Source: an uncultured Bacteroidales bacterium
GTDB lineage: Bacteria; Bacteroidota; Bacteroidia; Bacteroidales; UBA932
NCBI GenBank assembly: GCA_947179325.1
Contig: CAMXAU010000002.1
Coordinates: 1-64,000, forward strand
Direction of reading: 5' to 3'
Length of the DNA: 64,000 nucleotides
Shown one piece after another: positions 49,892 through 60,454 of this stretch (the stretch's first letter is position 1; every line of letters begins with the position of its first letter). Under the pieces are notes generated by a model. It saw nothing but the letters and a program-made list of their open reading frames with translations, was not told where the DNA came from and made no database searches. Position numbers and translations under genes: made by a program.

Positions 49892-52303
49892 TTAAAAATT
49901 ATAGCCTATTCCGATATAGAAGCCGACCTTGTTTGTGATATTCGACCAGTGCAGGTCAACCTTTACCGGACCGAAGAAAGCATCATACGCATATTCAACA
50001 CCAGCACCGAACCAGCCAGACTCCCGGCCGGCATATCCTCTGAAATCATCGCAGTCCCTGGCATAGTTGAAGATACCCGTGACATAGTGGTGCCTTGCCG
50101 CCTCAAAGCGGAAGTCAGTACGTATCATGGTCAATATGTTTCTCATGGCAGCGACATTGTTCTTCCCGACGAAGGCCATCTGCTGCTCAAAGTATCTTCC
50201 GGGCATTGAACCTCCTGCAATGTTCATATACGCAATAGGGATATTGTCCGCCCCGAGCAGGAAGCGGAAAGAGACAGAAGGTATGAATGCAAATATCCTC
50301 CCGGCAGGCAACACAACTTTAGCATCCCCGCTGACGACATGGAAATTATTGATCCTGTTCGGATATCCGTGGAAGACCCATTCATATGAGAGGTTAGCGG
50401 AAAATCCGTGTGACGGGAAATAGCCATTGTCGAAAGTGTCAGCGCCCATGTTCAGGAACAATGACATGAAATCATTGTTGACATCCTTGAAATTGTAGTT
50501 CCCGACAATAAAATCCTGCGACATCAGCGAACGTATCATGAAATACCTGTTCCTGAATCCGCCCTTGATGTCGAACAGCGACCATTGTATATTCGACATC
50601 GAGAACTCCTGCACTGTGTCGAAATATTTCAGATGATAGCTTGACGGAGTAATGCCAAGCCCTTCAAGGAGATCAAGATTGACCCATCTTGCAGAAGCCG
50701 AAAGATTGAATGTCGGCATCCCGACCCCGTCATATGAATACTGGAAACGCATATACGGATTCGCACTGATCTTGCCTGTGAAGTCATATGTAGAGCCATA
50801 GAGCTTACGGGAATTGAAGCCAAGATTCATAAGGACCGAGACGATCTCCTCGGTATCAGCCCTGAGTCCAAGCCCGAAACGGTGTACCGGACCTTTCCTG
50901 CAGTTCACGACAAGGTGGTATGGCTCTCCGGTCCCTTCCAGTTCATATGTGACATACTCATATGCCTTTGTCCCGTATATCTGCCCGACTATATCCTCTA
51001 CATCCTTCCTGCAGACCATGTCACCGGACTTGACCTTTATCCTTCCCATCAGGATTGCCATCTCCCTGTCCGGCACGCCACGTATCTCTATCCCGTCAAT
51101 CATCACAGGCCTGAGGTTTATGTCAACAGCCTCAGGAGCATTCAGCCTGCGTGTATCTGTCCCAACGCGCTCCTTCAGTTCAAGAAGCTTTTCCGAGTTG
51201 GCGACAGCAGCCTCATATCCCCTTGACAGTATGACATCTATGCTTTCGTTGTCGAAACTCATCATGTTATAGCCGGTAAGCACCGGCCTGATATTCACAT
51301 CCGCCAAAGGGACATTGTGAAGGTATGAAGGCATGCCAAGCATATCGATGCTCTGCCACGCTATGTCTGCGATATTGTTAATCTGGTCATACCTGCGCTT
51401 TTCGTCTCCAAGGTCGACACCGATTACGATGTCCGCCCCCAGCTCGCGTGCCACGGACACGGGATAATTATCCCTCATCCCTCCATCCACGAGCACCATA
51501 CCGTCAACTTTCACGGGTGCGAAGACACCAGGTATGGACATTGTCGAGCGCATCGCTGTCGCCAGTTTTCCGGAATACATGTAGACACCGTTCCCGTCAA
51601 CAAGATCTGTTGCCACGCACATGAAAGGTATAGGCAGGCGGCTGAACTCCAATGAATCCTGATAGCCTACAGACAGGCTCGTGATTATATTGAAGACAGC
51701 CTGGCCCTTGGAGAATCCTGACGGCAGGCTCCCCAGAAGGTTTTCCCTGAGGACATCGCCGGCATCACTGTCCGCTGCAAGCCTGAACTTTGGCTTAACC
51801 TCCTTCTCCTCCGCGAATTCAAACTCAGTCTCATTGCCACTGGCAATCTTGTCCTTGCTATAGTAGAAAGGGACATTCAGCAGATATTTCTCCTTATATT
51901 TCATCTCGGAATACGAGATATACTCCCTGAGCAGCTTATCCGTCATCGTGCAGTTCCAGTCCACACACCGGATTATGGAATCCATCTGATGCGCATTGTA
52001 GCCGAGTGAATAAAGGCCTCCCATAAGGCCTCCCATGCTTGTACCGAGCACAAGGTCCACAGGCATGTCTATGGATTCAAGGTATTTTATCACCCCGATA
52101 TGCGCAGCACCCTTGGCCCCTCCTCCGCTAAGGACAAGCGCAACTGACGGACGTCTCTCCCGGATCCGCTCCATCCTGTCCCTTATCTCCGCAATCGAGA
52201 CAGAATCAGAAGCACTGCAGGCTCTCCTTGGCACAGGAAAGTCCTCCGCAAGACAGACACATGCTGTCAATAAAGCTATCGCAACAGAAAGAAGCCGTTT
52301 CAT
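49892..52303 (-). CDS. Patatin-like phospholipase with C-terminal BamA-like outer-membrane barrel (type Vd-like)
   Basis: VALVLSGGGAKGAAHIGVIKYLE, GTSMGGLMGGLYSLG, VDGGMRDNYPVSVARELGADIVIGVDLG; POTRA-like region and barrel to GYNF*. Confidence 0.9.
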   Translation of the reverse strand: MKRLLSVAIALLTACVCLAEDFPVPRRACSASDSVSIAEIRDRMERIRERRPSVALVLSGGGAKGAAHIGVIKYLESIDMPVDLVLGTSMGGLMGGLYSLGYNAHQMDSIIRCVDWNCTMTDKLLREYISYSEMKYKEKYLLNVPFYYSKDKIASGNETEFEFAEEKEVKPKFRLAADSDAGDVLRENLLGSLPSGFSKGQAVFNIITSLSVGYQDSLEFSRLPIPFMCVATDLVDGNGVYMYSGKLATAMRSTMSIPGVFAPVKVDGMVLVDGGMRDNYPVSVARELGADIVIGVDLGDEKRRYDQINNIADIAWQSIDMLGMPSYLHNVPLADVNIRPVLTGYNMMSFDNESIDVILSRGYEAAVANSEKLLELKERVGTDTRRLNAPEAVDINLRPVMIDGIEIRGVPDREMAILMGRIKVKSGDMVCRKDVEDIVGQIYGTKAYEYVTYELEGTGEPYHLVVNCRKGPVHRFGLGLRADTEEIVSVLMNLGFNSRKLYGSTYDFTGKISANPYMRFQYSYDGVGMPTFNLSASARWVNLDLLEGLGITPSSYHLKYFDTVQEFSMSNIQWSLFDIKGGFRNRYFMIRSLMSQDFIVGNYNFKDVNNDFMSLFLNMGADTFDNGYFPSHGFSANLSYEWVFHGYPNRINNFHVVSGDAKVVLPAGRIFAFIPSVSFRFLLGADNIPIAYMNIAGGSMPGRYFEQQMAFVGKNNVAAMRNILTMIRTDFRFEAARHHYVTGIFNYARDCDDFRGYAGRESGWFGAGVEYAYDAFFGPVKVDLHWSNITNKVGFYIGIGYNF

Positions 52304-52309
52304 AAACTC

Positions 52310-53380
52310 TTATTTTTGGGGGTTGTGCTGCCCTGCTAGCAAACCGCAGGCCGCAAATATGTCTTCACCCCGGGAAGCCCTTATTGTTGTTATTATTCCA
52401 TACCCCGAAAGCCTTTCCCTGAAGGCCTCCATCCTGAAATCAGGGGATGTACCATACGGGAAATCAGGAATACTGTGGAAACGTATGAGGTTGACACGGC
52501 ATTCCAGCCCGCGCAGCAGCCTTGCCAGCGCATCGGCATGACGCTTGTCGTCATTGAACCCCTCAAACATCGTATATTCAAAGCTCACACGCCTCTGGCC
52601 GCTGAAATCATATTCACGTATCATGTCTATCACCTCCCTGGCCGGCCAGGCCTTCTGCACCGGCATCATCGAAAGCCTTTCCTCAGGGAAAGGGTTATGC
52701 AGGCTGACAGCAAGATGGCATCTGCTCTCCTCAAGGAATCTCCTCAATGCCGGAAGTACACCTATGGTTGACACTGTGATACGCTTCGGGCTCCATCCGA
52801 ATCCCCAGTCTGAAGTCAATATCTCTATAGCCTTCATGACATTGTCATAATTGTCGAACGGCTCACCCATGCCCATGAAGACAGCATTGGTCAGTTCATT
52901 GCACTCATCGACTGCAATGAACTGCGAAATAATGTCAGCTGCGCTGAGGTGCCCATGGAATCCCTGGCGCCCGGTCATGCAGAAACGGCATCCCATACGG
53001 CATCCTGACTGCGAGGAGACACACAGGGTAGCCCTGCCGTTGTCAGGAATCATCACGGATTCCACTGCCCCCTGCTCAAGCTCCTCCATTTCCGGGCACT
53101 CCGGAGTCGGAAGCCTATGGGAGCAGCTGACCGGAAAAAGATATTTCTTTGTCCCGTCAGCAGACCTCTGCACAGCAGAATACTCAGTTACACCGACTTC
53201 ATATTTCTGTGAAAGGGCAGCACGTGCCGCCTTTGATATATTTGTCATCCCGTCTATTTCCCTGACCTTTGCGACATATAGCCAGCGGGCAATCTGCGAT
53301 GCTGTAAATCCAGGCAGTCCGGCTTCCGCCACAACCTTTTTCAGGTCATTCAGGGTCATTCCCAATAGTTTCTGTTTCAT
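52310..53380 (-). CDS. rlmN: 23S rRNA (adenine2503-C2)-methyltransferase
   Basis: TLCVSSQSGCRMGCRFCMTGRQGFHGHLSAADI radical-SAM motif; NAVFMGMGEPFDNYDNVMKAIEIL. Confidence 0.95.
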   Translation of the reverse strand: MKQKLLGMTLNDLKKVVAEAGLPGFTASQIARWLYVAKVREIDGMTNISKAARAALSQKYEVGVTEYSAVQRSADGTKKYLFPVSCSHRLPTPECPEMEELEQGAVESVMIPDNGRATLCVSSQSGCRMGCRFCMTGRQGFHGHLSAADIISQFIAVDECNELTNAVFMGMGEPFDNYDNVMKAIEILTSDWGFGWSPKRITVSTIGVLPALRRFLEESRCHLAVSLHNPFPEERLSMMPVQKAWPAREVIDMIREYDFSGQRRVSFEYTMFEGFNDDKRHADALARLLRGLECRVNLIRFHSIPDFPYGTSPDFRMEAFRERLSGYGIITTIRASRGEDIFAACGLLAGQHNPQK

Positions 53381-53526
53381 AACTTATGTATATTTTATGC
53401 GCGGCATCATCAACATCCGCAATGCAGCGCAAATATAGGGATAAATTTCATAGCAGCCTTGCCGGAAAAGTTGAGTATATTTGCATAAAGTACTTATATA
53501 ACATTTCAGGAATGACACATAAGCAT

Positions 53527-55743
53527 ATGAAATCATCATTGCTCGCCATCGGCCTGCTCTGCAGCATAATGGCATCAGCACAGGTAAGCCCCGTGCACAA
53601 AGGGCGCACATCCAGCCGTATCATATTGACAAGCAGCGAAAAAGCAGACTCCGTCTCTGCCATGCTGCTGCAGGACTTTTTCCAGAGGATAAGCGGAGTT
53701 ACTGTCCCGGTTGTCTACGGGGAACAAATCAGAAAGGCCCCGTCCAGGGGAGATATCCTTATCGGCCACGGTATGTCCAACAAGGCGCTGGCAAGCGATG
53801 AAATCCTCGAAGACGGATTCAGGATATCCACTGAAGACGGATTCCTGAGAATCATCGGAGGTGCAGGCAACGGTTCAGTCTACGGGGCCGTGACCCTGCT
53901 TGAGCGTTACCTTGGAGTTGACTATTGGGGGGAAAACGAATATTCACTCACCAGATCGGAGAATATCTGCATCCCGGCTGTCGATTTCATCGAGAATCCA
54001 GCGTTCAGATATCGCCAGAGCCAGTTCTACGGTATGCACAGCGACCCTGTATACAAATTGTGGATGCGCCTGGAAGAACCGTCCGAGGTGTTTGCAGGAA
54101 GCTATTGGGTCCATACCTTCGACAAGCTCCTTCCGTCATCGGTCTACGGAAAGGAACACCCTGAATACTACTCTTTCTTCAACGGGAAACGCCATCCCGG
54201 CAAAGCCAGCCAATGGTGCCTGTCCAATCCTGAAGTGCTTGAGATTGTAACCGGGAAACTTGACTCGATATTCAGGGCAAACCCCGGCAAGGACATAATC
54301 TCAGTCAGCCAGAATGACGGCAACTACACGAACTGCCAATGCGATGCGTGCAAGGCCATTGACGAATATGAAGGCGCGCTTTCCGGTTCAGTGATCCATT
54401 TCCTGAACAAGCTCGCGGAGCGTTTCCCGGACAAGGAATTCTCGACACTTGCCTACCTGTATACAATGAAACCGCCTAAACATGTCAAGCCTCTTCCGAA
54501 TGTGAACATAATGCTTTGCGACATAGACTGTGACAGGGAGGTCTCACTTACAGAGAACGCCTCCGGACGCGAATTTGTCGAGGCGATGGAGGGATGGAGC
54601 AGGATTACAGACAACATATTCGTCTGGGACTACGGCATCAATTTCGACAACTACCTGGCCCCTTTCCCGAATTTCCACATCCTGCAGGACAACATAAGGC
54701 TGTTCAGGGACAACCATGCAAACATGCATTTCTCGCAGATTGCCGGAAGCCGCGGAGGGGATTTCGCCGAGATGCGTACATATCTCGTATCCAAGCTGAT
54801 GTGGAATCCGGACGCTGACATTGACTCGCTTATGCAGCATTTCATGAACGGATACTACGGGCCGGCCGCCCCTTACATATACAGATACACGCAGATAATG
54901 GAGGGGGCACTGATAGGCAGCGGCAAACGTCTCTGGATATACGATTCACCAATCTCGCACAAGGACGGGATGCTCAAGCCTGAGCTGATGCGACGCTACA
55001 GGGAGCTTTTCGACCAGGCTGAGGCTGCCGCCGCGCAGGACAGCGTTTTCCTGGCACGCGTGCAGAGGACAAGGCTTCCGCTCCTGTATTCAGAACTGGA
55101 GATAGCAAGGAGCAATCCGGACAAGGACTATGAGAGCATGGTGGAGATGCTTGACTATTTTGAGGGCCAGGTAAAGAAATTCAATGTGCCTACACTTAAC
55201 GAGCGAAGCAACTCCCCTGTTGACTACTGCGAACTTTTCCGCAGCAGATACATGCCGAGGGAGCAGAAAAGCCTTGCAGACGGAGCGGCGGTGGACTTCC
55301 TTGTCAAGCCGACAGGAAAATATGCAGAACTCGGACAGACTGCCCTGACAGATGGGCTGTTCGGAGGCTCCACATTTGTAGAGAGCTGGGTAGGATGGGA
55401 AGGATGCGACGCTTCATTCACGATAGACTTCGGGAAAGTCATGGAGATTTCATCAATAGAGACCGATTTCCTGCACCAGCTCGGGGCATGGATACTTCTG
55501 CCAAAGGGGGTAAGATACTCCATTTCACTTGACGGAGAAGATTTTACAGAAGCCGGTTCATATACTCTTCCGGAAGACAGCACACCTAAGGTGAAGTTCG
55601 TTGATGTCACGCACAGGTTCACAGGCAAGACGCCTGCAAGATATATACGTATAGATGTAGAAGGGACAAAGACCTGTCCGCACTGGCATTACGGGGTCGG
55701 CCACCCATGCTGGTTCTTCATCGACGAAGTCACTGTCCTGTGA
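53527..55743 (+). CDS. DUF4838 domain protein (GH-like), C-terminal discoidin/F5-8C-like domain
   Basis: Signal MKSSLLAIGLLCSIMASAQ; SQNDGNYTNCQCDACKAIDEYEGALSGSVIHFLNKLAERFPDKEFSTLAYLYT; C-terminal ARYIRIDVEG. Confidence 0.8.
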   Translation: MKSSLLAIGLLCSIMASAQVSPVHKGRTSSRIILTSSEKADSVSAMLLQDFFQRISGVTVPVVYGEQIRKAPSRGDILIGHGMSNKALASDEILEDGFRISTEDGFLRIIGGAGNGSVYGAVTLLERYLGVDYWGENEYSLTRSENICIPAVDFIENPAFRYRQSQFYGMHSDPVYKLWMRLEEPSEVFAGSYWVHTFDKLLPSSVYGKEHPEYYSFFNGKRHPGKASQWCLSNPEVLEIVTGKLDSIFRANPGKDIISVSQNDGNYTNCQCDACKAIDEYEGALSGSVIHFLNKLAERFPDKEFSTLAYLYTMKPPKHVKPLPNVNIMLCDIDCDREVSLTENASGREFVEAMEGWSRITDNIFVWDYGINFDNYLAPFPNFHILQDNIRLFRDNHANMHFSQIAGSRGGDFAEMRTYLVSKLMWNPDADIDSLMQHFMNGYYGPAAPYIYRYTQIMEGALIGSGKRLWIYDSPISHKDGMLKPELMRRYRELFDQAEAAAAQDSVFLARVQRTRLPLLYSELEIARSNPDKDYESMVEMLDYFEGQVKKFNVPTLNERSNSPVDYCELFRSRYMPREQKSLADGAAVDFLVKPTGKYAELGQTALTDGLFGGSTFVESWVGWEGCDASFTIDFGKVMEISSIETDFLHQLGAWILLPKGVRYSISLDGEDFTEAGSYTLPEDSTPKVKFVDVTHRFTGKTPARYIRIDVEGTKTCPHWHYGVGHPCWFFIDEVTVL

Positions 55744-55770
55744 TTTGCTCCCAGTTACTGAAATTGTGCA

Positions 55771-55800
55771 TTGCAGATTTATAGTTTTTTCATAACTTTG
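55771..55800 (+). promoter_or_regulatory. Bacteroidetes sigma-70 promoter for recA
   Basis: TTG (55771-55773), 19-nt spacer, TAACTTTG (55793-55800). Confidence 0.75.
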
Positions 55801-55850
55801 TAAGGATTGTGCCAGGTGGCACGGTCGTTAACTTATTAAATTTAAACATT

Positions 55851-56882
55851 ATGGCTAAAGAAGTTGTAGAAAAGGCCGGTGAGGATATGAATGCAGCCAA
55901 GCTCAAGGCGCTGCAGGCAACAATTGACAAGATTGAGAAGGATTACGGCAAAGGGACGATCATGAAGTTGGGAGATCAGCCAAAATGGGAAGTTTCTGTC
56001 ATTCCGAGCGGTTCAATCGCCCTTGACCACGCCCTCGGGATCGGAGGATATCCACGCGGAAGGGTAATTGAGATATATGGACCGGAATCCAGCGGTAAGA
56101 CCACCCTGGCAATCCATGCAATCGCCCAGGCACAGAAGGCAGGAGGCATCGCAGCAATCATTGATGCCGAGCATGCATTCGACAGGACATACGCAAAGAA
56201 TCTCGGTGTAAACCTCGATACATTGCTGATTTCACAGCCGGACAACGGCGAGCAGGCACTTGAGATTGCAGATAACCTCATCCGCTCCGGAGCGATCGAC
56301 ATAATTGTCATCGACTCTGTTGCAGCACTTACCCCAAAGGCGGAGATTGAAGGCGAGATGGGAGACTCCAAGATGGGACTCCAGGCAAGGCTCATGAGCC
56401 AGGCGCTGAGAAAGCTGACCGCAAATATCAGCAAGACCAACACATGCTGCATATTCATCAACCAGCTCCGCGACAAGATCGGAGTGATGTTCGGGAACCC
56501 GGAGACGACCACAGGAGGTAATGCCCTCAAGTTCTATGCATCTGTACGTGTCGATGTCCGCAGGACCACACAGATCAAGGACGGCGAGGAGGCTCTCGGA
56601 AACAGGACAAGGGTCAAGATTGTAAAGAACAAGATGGCCCCTCCTTTCAAGAAGGCAGAATTCGACATTGTCTTCGGTGAAGGAATCTCAAAAGTCGGTG
56701 AAATCATAGACCTCGGAGTTGAATTCGATGTAATCAAGAAGAGCGGCTCATGGTTCAGCTATGGCGATGCAAAGCTGGCACAGGGACGCGAGGCTGTCAA
56801 GCAGCTGCTTACTGACAACATTGAGCTTTGCGAGGAAATCGAGGCAAAGATCCGCGAAGAAATCGCCAAAGTGGAAGATTAG
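55851..56882 (+). CDS. recA: Recombinase RecA
   Basis: [90 protein letters not shown]. Confidence 0.98.
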   Translation: MAKEVVEKAGEDMNAAKLKALQATIDKIEKDYGKGTIMKLGDQPKWEVSVIPSGSIALDHALGIGGYPRGRVIEIYGPESSGKTTLAIHAIAQAQKAGGIAAIIDAEHAFDRTYAKNLGVNLDTLLISQPDNGEQALEIADNLIRSGAIDIIVIDSVAALTPKAEIEGEMGDSKMGLQARLMSQALRKLTANISKTNTCCIFINQLRDKIGVMFGNPETTTGGNALKFYASVRVDVRRTTQIKDGEEALGNRTRVKIVKNKMAPPFKKAEFDIVFGEGISKVGEIIDLGVEFDVIKKSGSWFSYGDAKLAQGREAVKQLLTDNIELCEEIEAKIREEIAKVED

Positions 56883-56912
56883 AATCAACATACATCAGAA
56901 GACCATAGTACA

Positions 56913-57287
56913 ATGAAACACGTCATATCATTCATAGTATCTGCATTAGCAGTCATCATGTCCACAAGTTCCTGTGAGATCAACATCAACACAGGGAATG
57001 GAGTCAGCACAGATGCATTTCTGACAGTATACTACCCAGGCGGGCTGCCAAATGCAAGTTCAAACGGCAGGTATGACTTCAATTCCTCATACCTGTCCGA
57101 CAGGGACATTGAAGAGATATTCTATGATCTCAACAGTGTATTGAGGCCAGGCTTCACCGATGCGGTACTTCAAATTGATTTCTATGACAGATATGACAAG
57201 TTCAAGTACAGCCGGATCTATGACTTCTGGTGGGAATATGGCAACTCCCCTTCCGGAGGCTGGTACGCCTGGGAAGAGCGTAGATGA
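56913..57287 (+). CDS. Hypothetical small lipoprotein
   Basis: MKHVISFIVSALAVIMSTSSCEINI lipobox; 124 aa aromatic-rich, no family recognised. Confidence 0.6.
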   Translation: MKHVISFIVSALAVIMSTSSCEININTGNGVSTDAFLTVYYPGGLPNASSNGRYDFNSSYLSDRDIEEIFYDLNSVLRPGFTDAVLQIDFYDRYDKFKYSRIYDFWWEYGNSPSGGWYAWEERR

Positions 57288-57300
57288 TGAAATTGAATAG

Positions 57301-57338
57301 ATACCCCCTGCTCCGTATGGGACAGGGGGTATTTCTTT
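57301..57338. terminator. Terminator between small lipoprotein and HhH protein
   Basis: ataccccctg-N12-cagggggtat, perfect 10-bp stem, followed by TTCTTT. Confidence 0.8.
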
Positions 57339-58326
57339 AATCCTCAATGATGCAGCGGGAAAGTTTGACGGCAAGGTCGGCCTTGAGGACTCCTGCTGCG
57401 GCCAAGGCATCCACTGTCCAGGCACTTCGCGGATTGTTTTCCCGATAAAGGACAATGCCATGGGCGGCATATGGGCCGATATATGGATGCCCCCTGAGCT
57501 GTTCCTCCGGCAGAGACCACAGGGGATATGGCCTGCAGGTTTCCGGACGTATCTCCACAAGGTCTTCAAGTGCATCATATCTATCCCTGTCAAACCTATG
57601 GATGTCCATCAGCTGCTCCTTGTAGGAATAGCCTCCAAGCTGTTCCCTATAGGCAACCATCTTTGAGGCGAAATACCCCCCGATGCCGGGCAGGTCATCA
57701 AATGCAGAGGAATCAGCGGCATTCAGGTCAAGAAGAGGTATGTCTATGTACGGCTCAAGACGGCTGTAGACAGAATCAGAGACCACAAATGACCTGGCAA
57801 AATCGCTTCTGCGCCTGAAACGCCCGCCTTTCTTCCTGTAGCTGTCTATTGACATGGCCTGCTTTTCTGAAAACCCGAGACGGACAAGATCCTCCACTGT
57901 GACATCATTTGGATTGAACCGGAAATTCTCCACCATCCTCCCTGTCTTCCCGGACTCAGAAGCGGAAGATGAGCCAGAAGAAACAACAGAAGGATGCCCA
58001 CCTTTTTTGCAGATTACAGTGCCCCTATGCCCGGACGGGACAATACAGGATGCTGATATCCCCACACCGGAATTGCCAGGCGCTGAACCTTCTGCAGCCA
58101 ACGCAGCATTTCCGGCATCCGCAAGTACGCGCGCTGCAGCAGAGTCGTCCACGATAAAGACTGTGTCAGGGGTTTCCCTGATCGACATGATCTTCGAGAC
58201 TGCCGCCCTGTTGATGAAGACGGCTACCTGATAGCCCACAATAAGAAAGACCAGGGCGATAGCACCGGTCACAAAAGAAGCCGACAATCCACCGCCGGAC
58301 TTCTTCTCGATAGAATCTCTATTCAC
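57337..58326 (-). CDS. Membrane-anchored helix-hairpin-helix protein (ComEA-like)
   Basis: N-terminal TM FVTGAIALVFLIVGYQVAVFI; repeated HhH motifs (LDLNAADSSAFDDLPGIGGYFASKMVAYREQLGGY). Confidence 0.82.
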   Translation of the reverse strand: MNRDSIEKKSGGGLSASFVTGAIALVFLIVGYQVAVFINRAAVSKIMSIRETPDTVFIVDDSAAARVLADAGNAALAAEGSAPGNSGVGISASCIVPSGHRGTVICKKGGHPSVVSSGSSSASESGKTGRMVENFRFNPNDVTVEDLVRLGFSEKQAMSIDSYRKKGGRFRRRSDFARSFVVSDSVYSRLEPYIDIPLLDLNAADSSAFDDLPGIGGYFASKMVAYREQLGGYSYKEQLMDIHRFDRDRYDALEDLVEIRPETCRPYPLWSLPEEQLRGHPYIGPYAAHGIVLYRENNPRSAWTVDALAAAGVLKADLAVKLSRCIIED

Positions 58327-58454
58327 AATAGCATTTCAATTTCCCATGCGACCACACGCGGAAACGAATTGCAAATATACATCAGTTTTCGATAATACGG
58401 ACAGGTCTCCACTGATTTCCACAGCCACAGATTGCCACGGCTGAATCGTATAGA

Positions 58455-59192
58455 CTAATCAAGCCCATGCTCCTCACGATATGATTTCTTTGCCGGCTTG
58501 ACCTCAGGGGCGCCGGAAAGAACAATCACAATCTCGCCCTTCGGCTCATGCGCAGTAAACCACTCGACAAGCTCTGAAAGCGTACCTCTGCGATGCTCCT
58601 CGAATTTCTTGGAAATCTCCCTGGATACTGAGCATTGCCTTTCCGGACCGAAAACCTCTGAAAACTGCGTCAGGGTCTTGACAAGACGGTAAGGTGATTC
58701 ATAGAAAATCATCGTCCGGTGCTCAGCAGCAAGCCCCTGGAGATGTGTCTGGCGTCCCTTCTTCACCGGCAGGAAGCCCTCAAAGCAGAATCTGTCACAC
58801 GGAAAGCCAGAACTGACAAGTGCTGGGACAAAGGCCGTGGCACCAGGGAGTGTCTGGACCTCAATCCCCTCCTCTACACATGTGCGTACAAGGAGAAATC
58901 CAGGATCAGATATGCCAGGAGTCCCGGCATCACTTATCAGGGCGACATTCAGCCCTGAGAGTATCCTCTCCTTTATGATTGCAGCGGTCTTATGTTCATT
59001 GAACTTGTGATGGGACTCCAGCCTGCCATGTATATCATAATGCTTCAACAGGACAGAACTTGTCCTTGTGTCCTCGGCAAGTATCAGGTCCGCATCCTGC
59101 AGCACCTTGATCGCCCTGAAAGTCATGTCCTCAAGATTGCCAACCGGAGTCGGCACGATGTAAAGCATCCCTGCCTGTCTTCCTATGCTCAT
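58455..59192 (-). CDS. rsmI: 16S rRNA (cytidine1402-2'-O)-methyltransferase
   Basis: LYIVPTPVGNLEDMTFRAIKVLQDADLILAEDTRTSSVLLKHY; LISDAGTPGISDPGFLLV. Confidence 0.95.
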   Translation of the reverse strand: MSIGRQAGMLYIVPTPVGNLEDMTFRAIKVLQDADLILAEDTRTSSVLLKHYDIHGRLESHHKFNEHKTAAIIKERILSGLNVALISDAGTPGISDPGFLLVRTCVEEGIEVQTLPGATAFVPALVSSGFPCDRFCFEGFLPVKKGRQTHLQGLAAEHRTMIFYESPYRLVKTLTQFSEVFGPERQCSVSREISKKFEEHRRGTLSELVEWFTAHEPKGEIVIVLSGAPEVKPAKKSYREEHGLD

Positions 59193-59788
59193 TTCAATTT
59201 CCTCCTTACAGCCATCATGAACCTGTAGACAGTATCCGACTCGAAATTCCATTCGCCAAAGCTTGACATAAGCCAGTCTACGGCTTCATCCAGGGTCTCG
59301 GATGAATTGATCCGGTCAAGGGTATTCTGGAACAGGAGCGCGTCGTCCGCAAAAAGGGACCTGATAAACAATATCCTGTCATTCAATGAAATCGCGCTTC
59401 TGACATCTTTGACTTCGGTTCCAGGAATATCTTTGCGCCATGCCTGCTTTTCAGCCATGGCATCAAGGACAGCCACCGGAGCGGCACGGTTCTCTTCCTT
59501 GTCCCCACTGCCCTCCTCCGGACATTCCTCCGGCAAGGCAGGCTCAGGGGCTTTTTCAGAAAGGGCATCAGACGGCATGACATCATCTGACATATCCCCT
59601 ATTTCAAGGTCAATGTCTATAGTGTCATCTTCTTCTGCCACAGGCTCGAAGAGGGTATCCGCGCACTCTTTGGCAGCAAGCGACTGCTCAAGCTCAACAT
59701 ATTTATTTTCAAGGACTTCCAACCGCAGAGACAAGTCCCTGGCAAGCTCCTTTATTTCAGATAAAATTTCTTCTGGTGTCTTTTTCAT
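59189..59788 (-). CDS. Conserved hypothetical acidic protein
   Basis: [30 protein letters not shown]...; [67 protein letters not shown]; overlaps rsmI start. Confidence 0.7.
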   Translation of the reverse strand: MKKTPEEILSEIKELARDLSLRLEVLENKYVELEQSLAAKECADTLFEPVAEEDDTIDIDLEIGDMSDDVMPSDALSEKAPEPALPEECPEEGSGDKEENRAAPVAVLDAMAEKQAWRKDIPGTEVKDVRSAISLNDRILFIRSLFADDALLFQNTLDRINSSETLDEAVDWLMSSFGEWNFESDTVYRFMMAVRRKLK

Positions 59789-59837
59789 AAACTCAATATT
59801 GACTATATTTGCACCCGTCAATCGCAAAAGTAAGGAA

Positions 59838-60416
59838 ATGTTTTTAGAAAATGCAAAAAAAGCAGGTTCAATTGAAGTAATCTGCGGTTCAATGTTCTCA
59901 GGAAAGACGGAAGAGCTTATCAGACGGCTGAAACGGGCACAGTTTGCCAACCAGAAAGTGGAGATCTACAAACCTGCCGTTGATGTAAGATATTCAGAAG
60001 ACCAGGTTGTCTCACATGACCTGCACAGCATTCCATCAACCCCTATCGACTCGCCAGCCAGCATGCTTCTCCTCTCAAGCGATGTGGAAGTAGTCGGCAT
60101 AGATGAGGCCCAGTTCTTTGACGAGACACTTATAGAAGTGGCCCAGAAGCTCGCCAACAGAGGCATCAGGGTAATCATCGCGGGACTTGACCAGGATTTC
60201 TCAGGAAAACCTTTCGGACCTATACCGGCACTCATGGCCGTGGCAGAAGATGTCCAGAAAGTACATGCCATATGCGTAAAATGCGGTTGCCTTGCCAACC
60301 ATTCACATAGGCTGTCCAAAAGCGAGAAGCTTGTTGTCCTCGGAGAGAAAGACATATACGAGCCTCTATGCAGGCACTGCTATAATGCAGCCATAAAGGC
60401 TGAGACCGCCAGGTAG
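59838..60416 (+). CDS. tdk: Thymidine kinase
   Basis: [78 protein letters not shown]. Confidence 0.96.
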   Translation: MFLENAKKAGSIEVICGSMFSGKTEELIRRLKRAQFANQKVEIYKPAVDVRYSEDQVVSHDLHSIPSTPIDSPASMLLLSSDVEVVGIDEAQFFDETLIEVAQKLANRGIRVIIAGLDQDFSGKPFGPIPALMAVAEDVQKVHAICVKCGCLANHSHRLSKSEKLVVLGEKDIYEPLCRHCYNAAIKAETAR

Positions 60417-60454
60417 CCTGCCGCATGACACTGCAATTACGCACACAAGATAAA

